From Timema cristinae (taxonomy: Eukaryota; Arthropoda; Insecta; Phasmatodea; Timematidae), in NCBI GenBank assembly GCA_039000515.1, contig JBCFYV010000504.1, forward strand, positions 1 through 64,000: a stretch of 64,000 nucleotides of DNA, in the 5' to 3' direction. Under the pieces are notes generated by a model. The model did not search any database and was not told where the DNA came from. It worked only from the letters and a program-made list of their open reading frames with translations. Each line of letters opens with the position of its first letter. Position 1 is the stretch's first letter. The translations under genes and the position numbers were made by a program. Positions 10,950 through 22,790 of this stretch are shown here, in pieces.

Positions 10950-13900
10950 TAGATTAAAAGTGTTCACTCGGGCCCCGTTCGCAGGGTTTTTTCCTTTTTT
11001 TCGTGGGTCCTCGTTCGTTTCCCCAGAAGTTTTATTCTTCCTTCCAAGCGAAGTTTAGAAGCGCCCCGTAGTTTTTCTTTCTTCCGTCTGACCGTGTAAA
11101 AATTCGTCTTGACCGCAGAAGCATGATAACTTATTTAAATTTAATGTACTCTTTATTTCTCGTTTATAAAAAAATACTAAAGAAGCAAAGCTGGAATAAC
11201 CCAACTTTGTATCGTTTCGCATCGCACCCCCTTTGGGCAGATCGCAAAGTTTTGCCCCCCTCAAACTTAAAATTCTTAAACCATTCGCTGAGCAGACGGA
11301 CATTTTTTTTACGGTACAGGAACACTCACGGTTTTTTAAGTTTTTTATTGTCACTAAACAGCGTTGAGATACTCTGTAGCCGACTCATTTTCCCAGTTCC
11401 CCTTTTAAAATAGATTTTATGTGTACTGAACTTTCCCCCCCCCCTCCAGTTTGAGGTGAGGGGAAGGTTGCCGATTTTGTACAATGTTGTCTCGTTTATG
11501 TTTTCATCTTGCTAAAGTCACTGCTTGAAGGGTTATAACAGACAACTTTATCGTGTATGATTAAACAAAACGCCTTTTGGGATTTACCGGGATATTTTCC
11601 CCCGTCTCAAAAGTTATACGCACGTCACCATGCCGTCCTTGAGAGTATTTTCCCTGTCGGCTAGCGGGGGAAAACACGAAGATGGGTGCGTGGACTTGAA
11701 AGGGGGAAAGGGTCAATTTAAATGTAAAGAGGCGTTTTTTTCCGTGTAAAAAGTCTGGAAATTTGGGCGTAGTCTTCGTATAATTTCAAGAAGGAATCTT
11801 GAAAAAATTTAAGTTCATATCCCATAAGGGTACTTGTTAGAATTTAGATATTTTTTAGCATTACGTAAATTACAATGGTCAAAAATACTTCATCTGTAGC
11901 CTTTGTATTTTTCCCCTTTCGGTAAAAAAGCGCGAAAACAACGTAAGGGGGTTTTTTTTCCAGCAACGTTACGTTTTCACGGTAAAATTATTTTTGATTA
12001 GGGTTTGGTACGGGGGGGTTCTCGAAAAACCCCCAAGTACGGAAAGGCAGCTCGTTGATCCTCCCGCTTTGATAAAATTTAAGCAGGTTGAGACGATTGA
12101 TACCGTCATCTTTATTTGCGGTAAAAAGCTAATTTATTTTTACTTAATCAAATCCTGGGGGCGTCTCTGCGGCAGGGGGGTGATCTTTGTAAAGCTTTTT
12201 TGTCAACCGGTCGAACGAATTTGCACCAGCTTTTGTTTCGCGTTATCAGTATTCGGAAATAGTCTTAAAAAAAAAACCTTTTATGAGACTAAAGGGATGC
12301 ATACGTCAAAGATGCCTTTTTCGGTGTACTTTAAAAATCCTTAAAAACCTCCAACCGGCTTTTGAAAAAATAGTCTGTCAACCATTTTTTATAGATAGAT
12401 ATTTTTTAAAACTGATTTCGAAATCCCCACATCTTCGATTGATCAATCTCTTCCCCCTTTTGATCTCATAGGTTTTTCTTGAGAAAATATCCCAGTATTC
12501 CGTTTTTAAAAACCCTCGAAGTATTCCCCAGGTTTCTCCGTTTTCAAAAGTAGCCCGTCCTTTGATATGCAGAGGAGCAGGCGGTATGTGCAAAACCCCT
12601 TCGGGTTGGATAGATTCCAAAAGCTCGTTCCCGTTAGCTAATGGAGGGGAAATTTTATACGAGGCGTGGGAAATTGATATGGAAACTGCTAAAGGGCCGT
12701 ATCGAAAGCGGCAGACTCCCCAATTCAGTTTTTTCCGGGGCCGTCACCCATTATTTTCGTAACGATAACCTAGACGTCTTAAATAGAGTTTATTGGCAGG
12801 TGTTAACACTTTCACTGTCCTTCTCTCAGTGTTTCGAGGAAGATTTTGGGCCGTTCGTTTTATCTATTTCAAGTCCTTTTTCACCCCCCGACTCGTTTCA
12901 GTTTGCAGACGTAGCGATATCGTCTCGTCTCTAAAGTTGATGAATCGCCTCTTTCGTCAACAAGTCGTAAGCGATAGATTTTATTCTGTTTCGTTACCGG
13001 AAGGTAAATGATATTGCTAGGCGCTTCCACTTTCTTTTCCCCCGGCGGGAGGGTTTGGGTTTGAACTCGTGCAAGGTTTGGACCGGTTCTCCGTTGACGT
13101 AAGCGCCGTTTTGCGAGACAACATTCTACGCAGATCACTTTTCCCTGAAGTTTCACGGATTGGTAGATATGTGCGTCTTTTTTTTCCCCCCAGGGTATGA
13201 TGGGGTCGAACCCTTGCAAGGATGAAAAAGTGGGCCCGGTCGGGTAAAGTCGATTGGTTTTTTGCAAGTGATATTGCTCTTTTAAAATGCTAGGGGCACC
13301 CATAATGAGAGCTTTACGTTTTCTCGGGGATTCCCTTCGAAGAATCGATCCAAGCCTCAAATTCTTTGGGGACCCCCGGGGGGACTTTTTTCTCTTTACC
13401 GTCACAATAAAATTTATTTTTTACTTTTGTCAATGTTCGGCATGGAACTGAACGTGGCCCGATTGATCAGTCCGTTAAAAACCCTTCTTCTTCCGATTCT
13501 CTTCTCCCAGCGGGGTATGCGGAAAATATTTTCTGTCAGATTCGAGTCTGGGCCCGTCAGGTAAAAGGGCATAGACATATTTTCTAATATCGAACTCAAC
13601 GCGGTATTTAAGGAAAGCTAAACAAAGATGACCACAAAAAAACGGTCCCGTAAATCTTGATACCGAGTATGATTATTTGGTGATGGGTATTCCTCCGAGA
13701 TATCGAACAAGTTCGAGCGGGGGCCCTTTTTTCACCGAAACTATCGAAATAATCAGCTCGTCCGCCCTTTTTCTTATAAGCCACCCAATTTCGTTCCTTT
13801 ACCCTATCATCATCAAAATTGATGATTTGGGGTTTCTATTTTTCCCCAAAGGGGGGACCGCTAGGGAAAACGTCTCTCGCAAATACTCTCTAAAAAAGGG

Positions 13901-15100
13901 GATTTTTAACATGGCGGGTACTTGCGTAGATCCGTTTCAGTAAGGGCAGTTTAGGTAGTATTTTTCTTTTCGGGTAATGGGCGTAGAACATGTCTTTCCC
14001 CATGGCGATAGCTTCGAGCGTACGATTATGTTTTCTGAGCCTCGTTCAATTGTTTGTATTTTGCCTTAGCATTTGTTCCGCCTTCGTGTTTCCTGCGGTC
14101 CTTTCCGGCAACGGCTCCAAGCGCTGCGATCATTGGTTGTATAGGTAGAATTCCACCCTTTTCTTACGGCGTCTAGTTTGTTTGTAGCTCGCCGATGACG
14201 GGTTTTTAGTTTTTTCTTCTTCTTTAGACCTGAACCCCTCTTTTACTTTAAACTTTCATCGCGTTGGTGACCGCCCCCGCGGCAAACTTTTCACCCCAAA
14301 TTTGAGTCAGGTGCGTGTAATTTTTCCAGATTTCTCGATAAGTTCACGATCTGCTGTTTAACGTCCTGCAAAAATTTTTTACCTTGGAGTAGGCAATATC
14401 GTGTTCTTTACAGTACCCGGGCTAACTCGTTTCAATGTTTTTCCAACTTTATCCCCGGTCCGCATTACTGGGTTTTCCCGGTATAGCACTTCAAACGGTA
14501 GATTATTGATTATTTTTCCAACAATCCCCCCCCCCTTTTTCGTCTCATGACACGTACTGATTTAGCATTTAATTGGCGCGCGCATTATTTTTGATGAAGT
14601 AGTCCAAAATGCGGCTCGAGAAAAAAGACAAAAATTTTTTAATGTACAAAAAAACGATCACGATGAGGGGGGGGGCCTTACCTCGAGACACGGGGACGTT
14701 GTTACCTGATACTATTGCTGCATCATCTGCGGACCTTCGAAATTTCGGGAAAACCAAACGCCAATGTTTAGGGTTTTAGAGGAACCTAACGGTCTACGCT
14801 TAAAAAACGTGTAAAGTTTTTCTCTAAATTTGTTGTACCAGCCCCAAATATCAATTTTTTATCAAAGTTCTCTCGCTCGTCGAAGGGGATGGGTTTTTCC
14901 GTTTTCTGACAACGCGGAAATTTTTTCTCCATCCCAGGTGAAAACCCCATTTTTGTATTATTTTCGACAAAAGCCCCCTTGCGATAAAAAGTTTTAAAAT
15001 AAAAAGGTTTTTTTTAGTATGAGGGGGGAGGGTTGGGAAACTAAATCAAGTGTCTCGAGAAAATAAAACGACGTTGACGTTTTAAGTTAAAAGTGCTAGC
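10950..15100. other. Coding-like block of Polinton 1, genes unresolved
   Basis: Composition rises to that of the polymerase and integrase genes and many open pieces of 60-170 codons occur on both strands. Examples are 11994-12344 (+), 12881-13405 (-), 13414-13599 (-) and 13677-13943 (+). Position between polymerase and integrase makes this the expected place for ATPase, protease and capsid genes. I could not find a P-loop, a Walker B LDD motif or the major capsid landmarks that are clear in Polinton 2. A minus-strand stretch near 14240-14330 reads WGEKFAAGAVTNAMKV followed by a lysine/arginine run, which is reminiscent of pVI-like minor capsid proteins but too short to assign. Another minus-strand piece near 13050-13110 reads NGAYVNGEPVQTL. 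Frame breaks every 50-150 bases prevent firm calls. Confidence 0.4.
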
Positions 15101-15115
15101 TTAGGGGAAACTTTC

Positions 15116-15440
15116 GTGATCAACCCCATTTACAACGATTTGATGCGAGAGTTCTTTAGTAAGGGGACAATACAAAGGGGTTTTTCGATGCGGGGGCCAT
15201 TTTTGGGGAAAATAGGTATCCCCTCATTACCCTTTGACGCCGTGCCTAAAGTTAGTAGACTCTGGTTAAACTTTGTTTATTACATCACTTGGATTCGAAA
15301 CCCATGCGGGAAGGTCGGACTTTGAATTTACTTAAGGGTGAAGTGGTTATAAGTTAAAAGGGGGGACGTTTCAACGTGGAAGAAATTGAAAAAGAGCCGG
15401 ATAAAATTTTTTCGTTATTCATAAAACCTTTTGTTTGAGG
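15116..15440 (+). pseudogene. Possible LQRY-type Polinton protein, remnant
   Basis: An open frame of 69 codons (15116-15325) directly upstream of the integrase reads PIYNDLMREFF near its start and DAVPKVSRLWLNF further on. In Polinton 2 the gene in the same position, just before the integrase, carries WTLYQQVLQRYL and a later VPQQALKKL. Position and the spacing of these aromatic and VP motifs suggest homology, but identity is weak. The function of this family is unknown to me. Confidence 0.3.
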
Positions 15441-15504
15441 AGGAGTTGAGGGTGGGGGTTTATACAAGATGGGGGACGGGGAAGGGGTCGATTATTCTAT
15501 TGGG

Positions 15505-16650
15505 ACGATCCTACAAATTTGGTTTCGATCGTTTACGACTCTTGCAGGGCTTTCAAACGGGGCCCGGGTCTTTTCCGCTCAGGGAAAAACGAGATCGTTT
15601 CTATCATTGAGAAACTACGCGAGGCCAGAATCTTTAAAAATAAAGACGTTCTTTCTTTCGGTATTTTATCACAATCACCCCCAAAAACGTCAAGTAGGAG
15701 TTTGCGCGGGGAACTTCATCGCCCCCCCCAAGAGACGTTTCCTCGAAACTTGTTAGCGTACGAGGTTTAAAAAAAAGAGCTCCTTCAGGCCGATCTGGTG
15801 GAAGTTGATACCCTACTCAGGATCGAATAAGGGCTTCAAGTACCTTTCACCGTCATCGAGGGGTTTTCCCAAGAGGGCTTGGGCCCCCCCCGTCAAGACT
15901 AAGACGGGTAAGAATGTAAAGCGCACAATGGCTCTCCCCCTCGACAAGGTGACCGACAAAGGTCTACCTCCCGTACGTCATCTCCAAACGGATAAGGACA
16001 GATTTTTTCAAGGGGGAATTAAAAAATATGAAGAGAAAGAGGATCAATCATTTTTCTACATACAGAAACCCCCCCAAGGCTAGCGTGGGGAATGATTTAA
16101 ACGCCTTTAAAAAAAACATGATGTGGAGGAGGTTCCGGCTAAAGGATCCTATCGATGGATCGTTTTGATTTTTTTCCTTACTGGAGGGAACAACCGTACG
16201 GTACACTCGCCCATAAAGATGAGACCTATAGACGCAAGGACGATAGACTTTTACATCCCGTCTAAAAACCGTTTAAAGAGCTTAGATTCCACCCCGGGAA
16301 CATTTTTAAAGTGGTTTGAAAATAGTTCGTATCAGAATTTTAAAGGGGTTTTTTCCCAAAAAGGGTTTTATAATGCGAAACTGGTCGACCGAATTGTTTT
16401 AAAATACGAAAAACGTCGTCGAGATTTAATCCCGGGGCATTCCTACTCGAAGATATAAAAGGGTTTAACCCTATCACGGGAGGTTTCTACGGTAAGGAGC
16501 TTGAAAGACCTGGGTATACGGATGTTTACCTTGTAGTGAAGATAATAAAAACGATCTGGAAATAGGTATATGTCAAAGGGTTTTGGGGTTCGACTCCTCT
16601 CCCAATTTTTGTGGTTCGAAGCAAAGGATATAGTGTAGAAGGGGGGGGGG
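15505..16650 (+). pseudogene. Polinton retroviral-type (RVE) integrase, frame-broken
   Basis: The enzyme would insert the element through a DDE RNase H-fold core. In shifting frames the plus strand shows an N-terminal SIVYDS segment (15520), QADLVEVD (15787), NKGFKYL (15826), KRAWAPPVKTKTGKNV (15871), PPVRHLQTDK holding the second catalytic Asp (15970), and a basic tail with FKGVFSQKGFYNA (16341). C-terminal pieces GGFYGKELERPGYTDVY (16481) and VKGF fit the SH3/chromo-like end of this family. The glycine and glutamate normally just after TDK are disrupted (TDKDRFF). Length of about 380 codons is normal. It lies immediately before a probable minor capsid gene, as in Polinton 2. Confidence 0.86.
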
Positions 16651-16697
16651 GGCGCGTCCCCACTCCACCCCGAGCGTTTTAAAAGCGGCTGGGGAAG

Positions 16698-17300
16698 GTG
16701 GGAGACGTATCTCATTCAACATGTTTAGGCGTTGGGTTACCGTCTGGGGACATGACCCCGATATTAAGATCTGAAGGGCCCGGTTTAGAATCCCACATCG
16801 CGGGGGCCCCCAAAAAGGGTTTTACGCGAGTGCTGCGATTTTCCATGCACTGGTCGGTTTCCCATAATCCCGGAATGTGGGAATCGGTCAGTTGTCGAAC
16901 GCTGTTCTACCGCTTGCCCGGTCTAAAATCTCAAGGGAAAGGGGGAGGGGCCCTCAAATTCTCCAGGAATCGAGTTGGTCCGGCGAACGCGGTTCTACAC
17001 CCTTTGCCCTTTGGGTTGATTTGCTGGAGGGGGGAAAAACGCTTTTTGCGTGAGTTGGTCGAATCGAGGTGAGGAACTCGATGGGTCAAGAGCATCCCGA
17101 ACTTGAAAAGTATCAAACGTACAACTTTTCCCCCCTCAAAGGGGGAGAGAAGAGGTCAGCGAGGATAAAGGGGCGAACAGAACATCATAACGTAAAATAT
17201 TGGGGGAGAGTGCATCTTACGGGTAAAAATTTGGTGCGCGGTAAAAGGAGTCGCAAAAAAGCTTCACAGGGGGGGGATGAAATATCTAGGTGAAGGCGAG
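16698..17300 (+). pseudogene. Probable Polinton minor capsid (penton-like) gene, fragment
   Basis: Open from 16698 for 124 codons, then broken. The piece SHNPGMWESVSCRTLFYRLPG (read it as two adjoining parts at 16859-16920) resembles the conserved N-terminal WEV-L-E/I-YP segment of Polinton penton-like proteins. The usual LPS-S upstream motif is not clear. Order supports the call: in Polinton 2 the penton-like gene follows the integrase on the same strand. The next open frame (17277-17528) may be its C-terminal part. Confidence 0.42.
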
Positions 17301-17528
17301 TACGAACTGTTCAAGTGGGGAGGTTCGCGGTGCGTTCTAAGAAGTATGTACATGTTTAGACAAGATGAAAAAAACTATATGTATTACTTTAAAGAAAGAG
17401 ATTTTTTGTATGCATCGAGTGAAAGGGCTATATTTTTTTCCGAGAGAGAGAGAGAGGAATTTAAATTTTTGTATTTGTGTATGTATTTTATCATCATTAA
17501 ACTTTTAAAAAACCCTTGGGGTAAATAA
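17277..17528 (+). CDS. Unidentified 83-codon frame at the right end of Polinton 1
   Basis: Continuous frame beginning MKYLGEGEYELF and rich in aromatic and charged residues, ending in an AT-rich hydrophobic tail. No motif recognised. It may be the end of the penton-like gene or a small separate gene. It is the last coding-like stretch before the right terminal repeat. Confidence 0.3.
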   Translation: MKYLGEGEYELFKWGGSRCVLRSMYMFRQDEKNYMYYFKERDFLYASSERAIFFSEREREEFKFLYLCMYFIIIKLLKNPWGK

Positions 17529-17838
17529 AAAGTTGTACTATTTTTTTTTAAATTTGGGTCATATTTTCAAAAAATAAAAGGTATTCTTTTTAAAGGGTTT
17601 TTGGGCCCTTTTTTAAAAAAAGGGGTATGTATGTTTTCATTCAGAAACAAAAAAAATCATTTTTAAAAATGTATTTTTTTCAGACGCTCTGGGAAAAAAA
17701 ACTGTTCGAGGGAGGAGGTCTATACCAAAAAAAAAAACTACCTCTTTACTTTTTAGAGAGAGAGTGGAGAGAGGGGAGGAAGGGGAGAGATTTAGAGTGT
17801 GAGAGGTGGAGAAGGGAGAGAGAGAGAAAAGATAGGCC
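17529..17838. other. Right subterminal region of Polinton 1
   Basis: A/T runs followed by a long purine tract of GAGA and GGGA repeats (about 17755-17830) directly inside the right terminal repeat. No gene seen. Confidence 0.5.
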
Positions 17839-18078
17839 GTCCGCGATCTCCGCCGCGGGAGGGGAGGGGGGATGAACACACACACAACAACACATTAGTC
17901 CTCCATCCCCGTATTCCCATGAGTTGGGGTGGGAGGGATAGAGAATTTAAACCCCCGAGCCAACAAAATACGAGGCGCGGGAGGGGATGGAAAGGGTTGA
18001 GGGGTGGGGGAAAACAAAACACCACAAATATAAAACTTTTCCCCTTTGTGCCCTCAACATTGGGCATTGTATTCTACT
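17839..18078 (-). repeat. Right inverted terminal repeat of Polinton 1
   Basis: Read on the minus strand it starts AGTAGAATACAAT and then gives GAGGGCAC, TTCCCCCACCCCTCAACC, CTCCCGCGCCTCGTATT, GGATGGAGGA and GTGTGTGTGTTC, ending near GTCCGCGATCTCC. This mirrors 1568-1798 landmark by landmark. Confidence 0.88.
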
Positions 18079-18083
18079 GCCTT
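18079..18083. repeat. Right target-site duplication of Polinton 1 (GCCTT)
   Basis: Directly follows the terminus ending TACT and equals 1563-1567. Confidence 0.65.
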
Positions 18084-19015
18084 CTTTTTATTCACAATCA
18101 CCCTACCATTACACATTAGCGAAATGCGTTTTTAAACCCCAAAAGGGTAGTAAAAACCGGTGCTAATTTTAAAAATTTTTAAATTTGTAGTTTAAGGGTT
18201 TAGAAAAACCCAAAAAAACACTAGTAAAACTCCCCGAATCCTTTCTATTAAAGAACAACAAAATTTTTGCCAATACACCTTTTTGGTTTCCCGTCCCCCC
18301 CCCCCCGCCCCCCTTTCCCCTTTTTTTCGTGCTGATTCTTTTTAAATTTTTAAAAAAATGTTTTAAAAGTTTTTTGCCTTTTACATGATAATACATTTGA
18401 CTAGGTACTTAAACATAAAATCAATGTATTTAATCTGTGTAAAATTTTAAAAGCTTGTTACCTAACAAACTAAAATTTTTAAACAATTAATTTTTTTTAT
18501 TTTTTTGAAATTTTATTTAAATATACTATATTAGTTTAATAAAAAAATTTATTATGTTTCTTGAATCTTTTTTTAATTTTGTTGCACAATATTTAGTTTG
18601 CTTCATATGAACAGAATGACCTGGGATTTTAAAAACCCGAACCATTGGGGGGGCGAACGGAAAGAAAATTGTTGCAACTTTCCTAGACATTGGGCAAGGT
18701 CATTAGCGCCTCCCTCCCCATCCCTTTCCCGGGGTTTTAAAGCAGCAAGCCCTGGGTTTCCTATTGTATTAGTAAAACCCTTTTTGGGAAAGAAAAATTT
18801 TTCTTAAAACACTGTATTCTTGGGATATGAACCAATATAAGTTTTAAAATTAATAATTCATTACATATATATTTATTAAAAATTTAAACTTTTTTTTATT
18901 CACAGATTTTTGGCACGGGACAAGCATAAATTAAACAAAAAACTGTCCATATCATTAGGGGTTTATGTGGGGCAGGACTAGAAACACGGAGAATACGCCT
19001 TTTTATTTTTAAAGT
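18084..19015. other. AT-rich right flank of Polinton 1, no gene
   Basis: Mostly A/T runs. A short open frame at 18598-18807 has no recognisable content. A poly-C tract lies at about 18296-18310. Confidence 0.55.
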
Positions 19016-20640
19016 TACTTGAAACTTATCAGTGAAAATTTTATAATAGGTCTTACGACTGTTGGCCAGCACTATAATAAAGAAATTGAAATTTTTGCTA
19101 GGAGGTATTCTGTCTTACGACGGGTTTTAATTTCCTTTTGTCAGAAACCCCAAATGCGCACTGTTCTTTGCTTCCCCCTTTTTGTTTCCAGAAATTTTCT
19201 TATTTCCTTTAAATCATCCAATATTTAAATTTACCCCTTTTTCCTAAAGTCCTTTTTCCCCTAACCTTTCCTTCTATGACGTCCCCGAAGACAGTTCCTC
19301 CAAAGGGATGTGCCCGATCCAGTTTGCTTTGCGCTAAAAAATCACAACCAAAAGGTTATTTTTTCACCATCTTTTTAAAGGAAACGTCTTCTTTTGTCAC
19401 CCTATTTGTCCACCTGATCTTCTCAAGTTTTTCCCCAGCCCAAATTTAAAAGCTATCAAAAATTTTTCTTTTCCATCTTTTTAAAGGCCCCAAATATCTA
19501 CTCCATACAAGGTAATGCTCAAATTACGTAGAAATTTCATCAGTTTTTTCCTCAGTTCCAAACTAAAATTTTTCTGATCAGCAGAAAACCTCATCTTTAT
19601 AAAAGTTTCCCTTTGGGCCCAAAAAGGATCCTATAATTAATTTATTTAGTGCTGTGGGCATCCTTTTGTCAGCGACTTCCAAGGGCCTTAAAACTAGCTA
19701 TGTTTTCCAACTCCTGTTTTCCCAAAATTTTTGTTTTTTAGTGGCTTTTCATTTTTTGAAATCACTATCTATATTTTGATCACTATCTCCACTAGCTGGT
19801 CCATCTTTTTCCTAAAACTCTTTTTTTTTTTGGGGCCAGTGATGCTAGATCATCTTTGTGATGATGACCGCCCCCTTTTCCTAAAATTAGCACGTCCCTT
19901 ATAGCTTTTCTGACCACCCAAATTGCCATACATATTGGACAGGACTGTGTCAAAAAGAGACTCCCTTCTCACTCCCCCGTCCAACTCTATGCTGCTGGTC
20001 TTTTAATATTTCACCCTCAAATTCAAACGCTGTCCCAGCTACGGGTTTTCAACCACCCTTATGCCCCTTTACATTTGATCCCGATCTTCTTGATTATTTC
20101 CATCAGATTTTTCCATTTTACTCTATTGGGAAAACCTTTTGCCCATCAATTGAACCAATGTAGAAAAACTTCATTGACTTTTTCCCTCACTGTTTTGAAA
20201 TTATTCTCAACATACCGATGGGTCCTGGGTTTCCCTTTTTCCCCTTTTTTTAAAACCAAAATTTCTTTTTCTGCCATCACCAAACCTATTTCTTTTTCCA
20301 GTCGCCGTTGAAAATTCTTGCCACGATCTTTCCCCCCCTAATAGAATGAGGGCTGATGTTACTGTGGTCACTGCATTTCTTGGCTTGTTTCTTCTTCTCT
20401 TTAAAAAACCGTCATGGCTACGTTTATAAAGGCCACTATCCTGTTTTTGTAAAGCCCACTTATAATTGTTGTCAGAGCTAATAATCCATTGTTTCTTAGT
20501 TTTCCCCTTTAGAAGGTCAGCTGGTAATTTTTCATCTCAAAAAGCCTTCCTTCTTCACATGTCCCCCAGGGATCTCTCCCAAATTAAAACTTTTAAAATG
20601 CTGGGTCCTTTTTTTTTTTTCCTATAAATCTTCTTCTATT
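19016..20640 (-). pseudogene. LINE (non-LTR retrotransposon) reverse transcriptase remnant
   Basis: On the minus strand, running from high to low coordinates, pieces of a reverse transcriptase appear. They include MEIIKKIGIKC near 20090, DTVLSNMYG near 19940 (the counterpart of the L-FN-Y motif after the active-site region) and KGGGHHHKDDLASL near 19865. The post-RT region follows, with LSITLYG near 19515 (counterpart of the YG-ETW motif) and ANWIGHI near 19310. Such a post-RT tail is typical of LINE families found in many invertebrates. The catalytic YADD box is not legible. Both ends are undefined and the coding frame is broken many times. Confidence 0.65.
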
Positions 20641-21745
20641 TCAAAAGGTTTCCCGGTCGATTATCAAAAACGTATGAAATTTTTTATAAATAATTTTTTT
20701 ATAGGTAGAAATGTAATTTATATACCTAGACATAGAGCGAGTTTGGTACAAAAGTAAATGCGCGTGTTACGGAAAATTTAAACTTCCGTGAATTTGGTCA
20801 AAACCCGGGGGTTTTTTAAGTTCGCAAGCTCTGCTTTATGCTATGGTTTGGTAGTTTAAATATTTTTGTTTAAAGGGCTGAATGGCTTAGCCCCTTATAC
20901 CTCAAAATATGAATATTAATCGTTGAAGCCCGTCATCAAGGTTTTTGTACTGGGTTACGGGTTTTTTTATTTCTAGCTTGTAACACTATTTACTTTTTTT
21001 TACATACCCACCTCGAAGACCCCGCCCCATCAGAAGAAGCGCTGCTTAGATATTGACTGAAACACGCCCATTTGATAATGTTACCCCCCCTCTCATCAAA
21101 AGTTCCCCGAGTCGACTGAAAGAGCTGGAGCTGTTACTCGCGAGTCGACCTTAAGAAGTCGAGGAATTTTTTCCCCCTCCTCCTTGCTGGTCGCTACATC
21201 ATGCCCGGCTGTGGATATTATATATTCTCCGGCTCGTTAGAAAAGACACAAATGGTATCCCCAAATTTAATCCAGGAACGGACGTCTCGCATCAAAGAAA
21301 CTAGCTTTTTTAGGTGAACATGCTGTTTACGGCGATGGGCAGTTTGTTTGGGGGGAAATAAAAAAGGACTGATAGAGGAATTACGCCAAATATGGAATAC
21401 CATTTCATTTTGCTTTGTAAAAAATGTTTTTTTTAAATTAATATAAAAACAAAATATTCAATAAGGGGGTTTCCCTTATTTTGTCTACTAAAGTAACTAA
21501 ATTATTATTTTTAATTGAATAAAAAAATTATTTTAAAAAAAATTAAAATGTAAAAAAAAGCATTTTTGGAAAGGGAAAAAAAAAGTGTTCCAAAATTAAA
21601 TATAGTATATTCATTTTTTTATGGATTAGGGTTAACAGTAAATTGTTATCGATTAATTGAACAGTATTAGAATATAAAATTTTTAAAGGGTTTTTGAAAA
21701 ATAAATAAAATAAAATAAAAAAAAAATTATTTTAAATAGAAAACC
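20641..21745. other. Mixed region, no gene identified
   Basis: 20700-21420 has a less AT-biased composition than its surroundings and an open frame on each strand near 21180-21400. I recognise no family. It could be an exon of a lost gene or old repeat. 21420-21745 is AT-rich. Confidence 0.35.
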
Positions 21746-21799
21746 CAAAATGTTATTTGCAAAATCAATACAAAATAGCTTGCTTCAGCCCCCAACCCT

Positions 21800-22790
21800 T
21801 CAAAAAGGTGCCCATTCCTCACACACAAAAAAACTTTTGACCCCTTCTTCCTTTTGTCTTGGGAAAAATTTTTCCGTGGGCAAAACAAACAACCGCATCT
21901 TATCACTTGGATTGGTCAGTCCACGGGGCTCTTTGGGTACACTTTCTTCAGAAGGGAATCTGAGATCTTTACTTGTCTTACTTTTGTATTTTCATCTTTC
22001 CCCGTTTCATAGGTTTGCTGTATTTATGAACCCCATTTTTTTTTTTTATTGTTACGTTTCTTCCTTGTTTTTTTTGGTTCCAATTTTCTTGCTGCACTAT
22101 GTTTTTTCATCAGAGATGGTCCCTTTTTTGGATTTTGACTGCTGTTTTGATTTTCCCTTTTGCTTTTTGGGAAAACCTTTGGGAAAATTTTCCCCTTTAA
22201 AATAGATTCCTCAAGCTTTTTTTTTAAATGGAGATGATGTGACTATTGAAAAGTTTTTCCCTGGGGCCCCTACCTCTCTGAGGCTCTTCCCTACCTAAAA
22301 TTTTTAGGGATAGGTGATTTCTGTTCAGGACCAAGCAAAAAACGTAAAACCTCTTTACTTAGTAACCTAATGGAGGGGTTGTTAAAAGGGGGGTTTTCAA
22401 GGTGGCTCTTTAACAGGGGGCTGGATTTCTAGGAAATTTTTTTAAATGGTAAAATTTACATTTCTGTTTGGTGGGTAGTTTCCCAAAGTGACTTAAAAAC
22501 CCCCTTTTCTGTGATGCCCCCATTTGAACTTTCAAATAGGCTTTACAGAAGAGCTCGGCAATGTCAAAAGGGGATATGGCCTTCCATTTTTCCCTTTCAA
22601 AAACATTTTTTCCTTTCACTGTAATGCGTCTTCAGGGGGCCCCCAAAAATTTTTTTATCAAGCGGCTGCTTTTTGTGGGTGGTTTTGGGGGGGCAGAGAA
22701 ATATATCTATTGTTCTGTAGTTTTTTATAAATATTTGAGTGCAAGACCCGGGGGGGAAAAACAAACGCTTCCCATAATCCACTAAAAAAA
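21800..22790 (-). pseudogene. pogo/Tigger-like DDE transposase, C-terminal remnant
   Basis: Minus-strand pieces in order are DIFLCPPKTTHKKQPLDK near 22700, GGPLKTHYSE near 22640, DIAELFCKAYLKVQ near 22550, IVTSSPF near 22215 and a lysine-rich tail KGKSKQQSKSKKGTISDE near 22140. The LCPP-TTH-QPLD segment followed by GPLKTHY is a hallmark of the catalytic core end in pogo/Tigger/jerky transposases, which cut and paste their element. The DNA-binding N-terminus and first catalytic residues are not visible in the AT-rich DNA upstream (22800-23900). The copy is therefore truncated or too decayed to follow. Confidence 0.68.

Larger units (their letters stand above)
1568..18078 (+). mobile_element. 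Polinton 1 (Maverick), complete from end to end, degraded
   Basis: A 16.5-kb element bounded by long inverted terminal repeats starting AGTA(A/G)AAT and by a GCCTT direct repeat. Size, termini and contents fit the Polinton superfamily, which usually spans 15-20 kb. It carries a protein-primed family B DNA polymerase and a retroviral-type integrase, both on the plus strand, plus a probable minor capsid gene next to the integrase. Between polymerase and integrase lie an AT-rich repeat island and a coding-like block whose genes I cannot name. No recognisable packaging ATPase or major capsid gene was found, although one is expected. All genes are frame-broken, but part of the damage may be consensus error, since homopolymers are inflated throughout this half of the window. 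Confidence 0.88.

Noticed and set aside
12881..13405. 174-codon minus-strand open frame as an intact gene
   Set aside because: No recognised motif, and neighbouring frames carry equally plausible segments. In this noisy block a long frame alone is weak evidence.
21750..22205. 151-codon plus-strand frame with hydrophobic segments as a membrane protein
   Set aside because: It is the opposite strand of the pogo-like transposase tail, whose Lys-rich codons read as Phe/Leu-rich on the complement.
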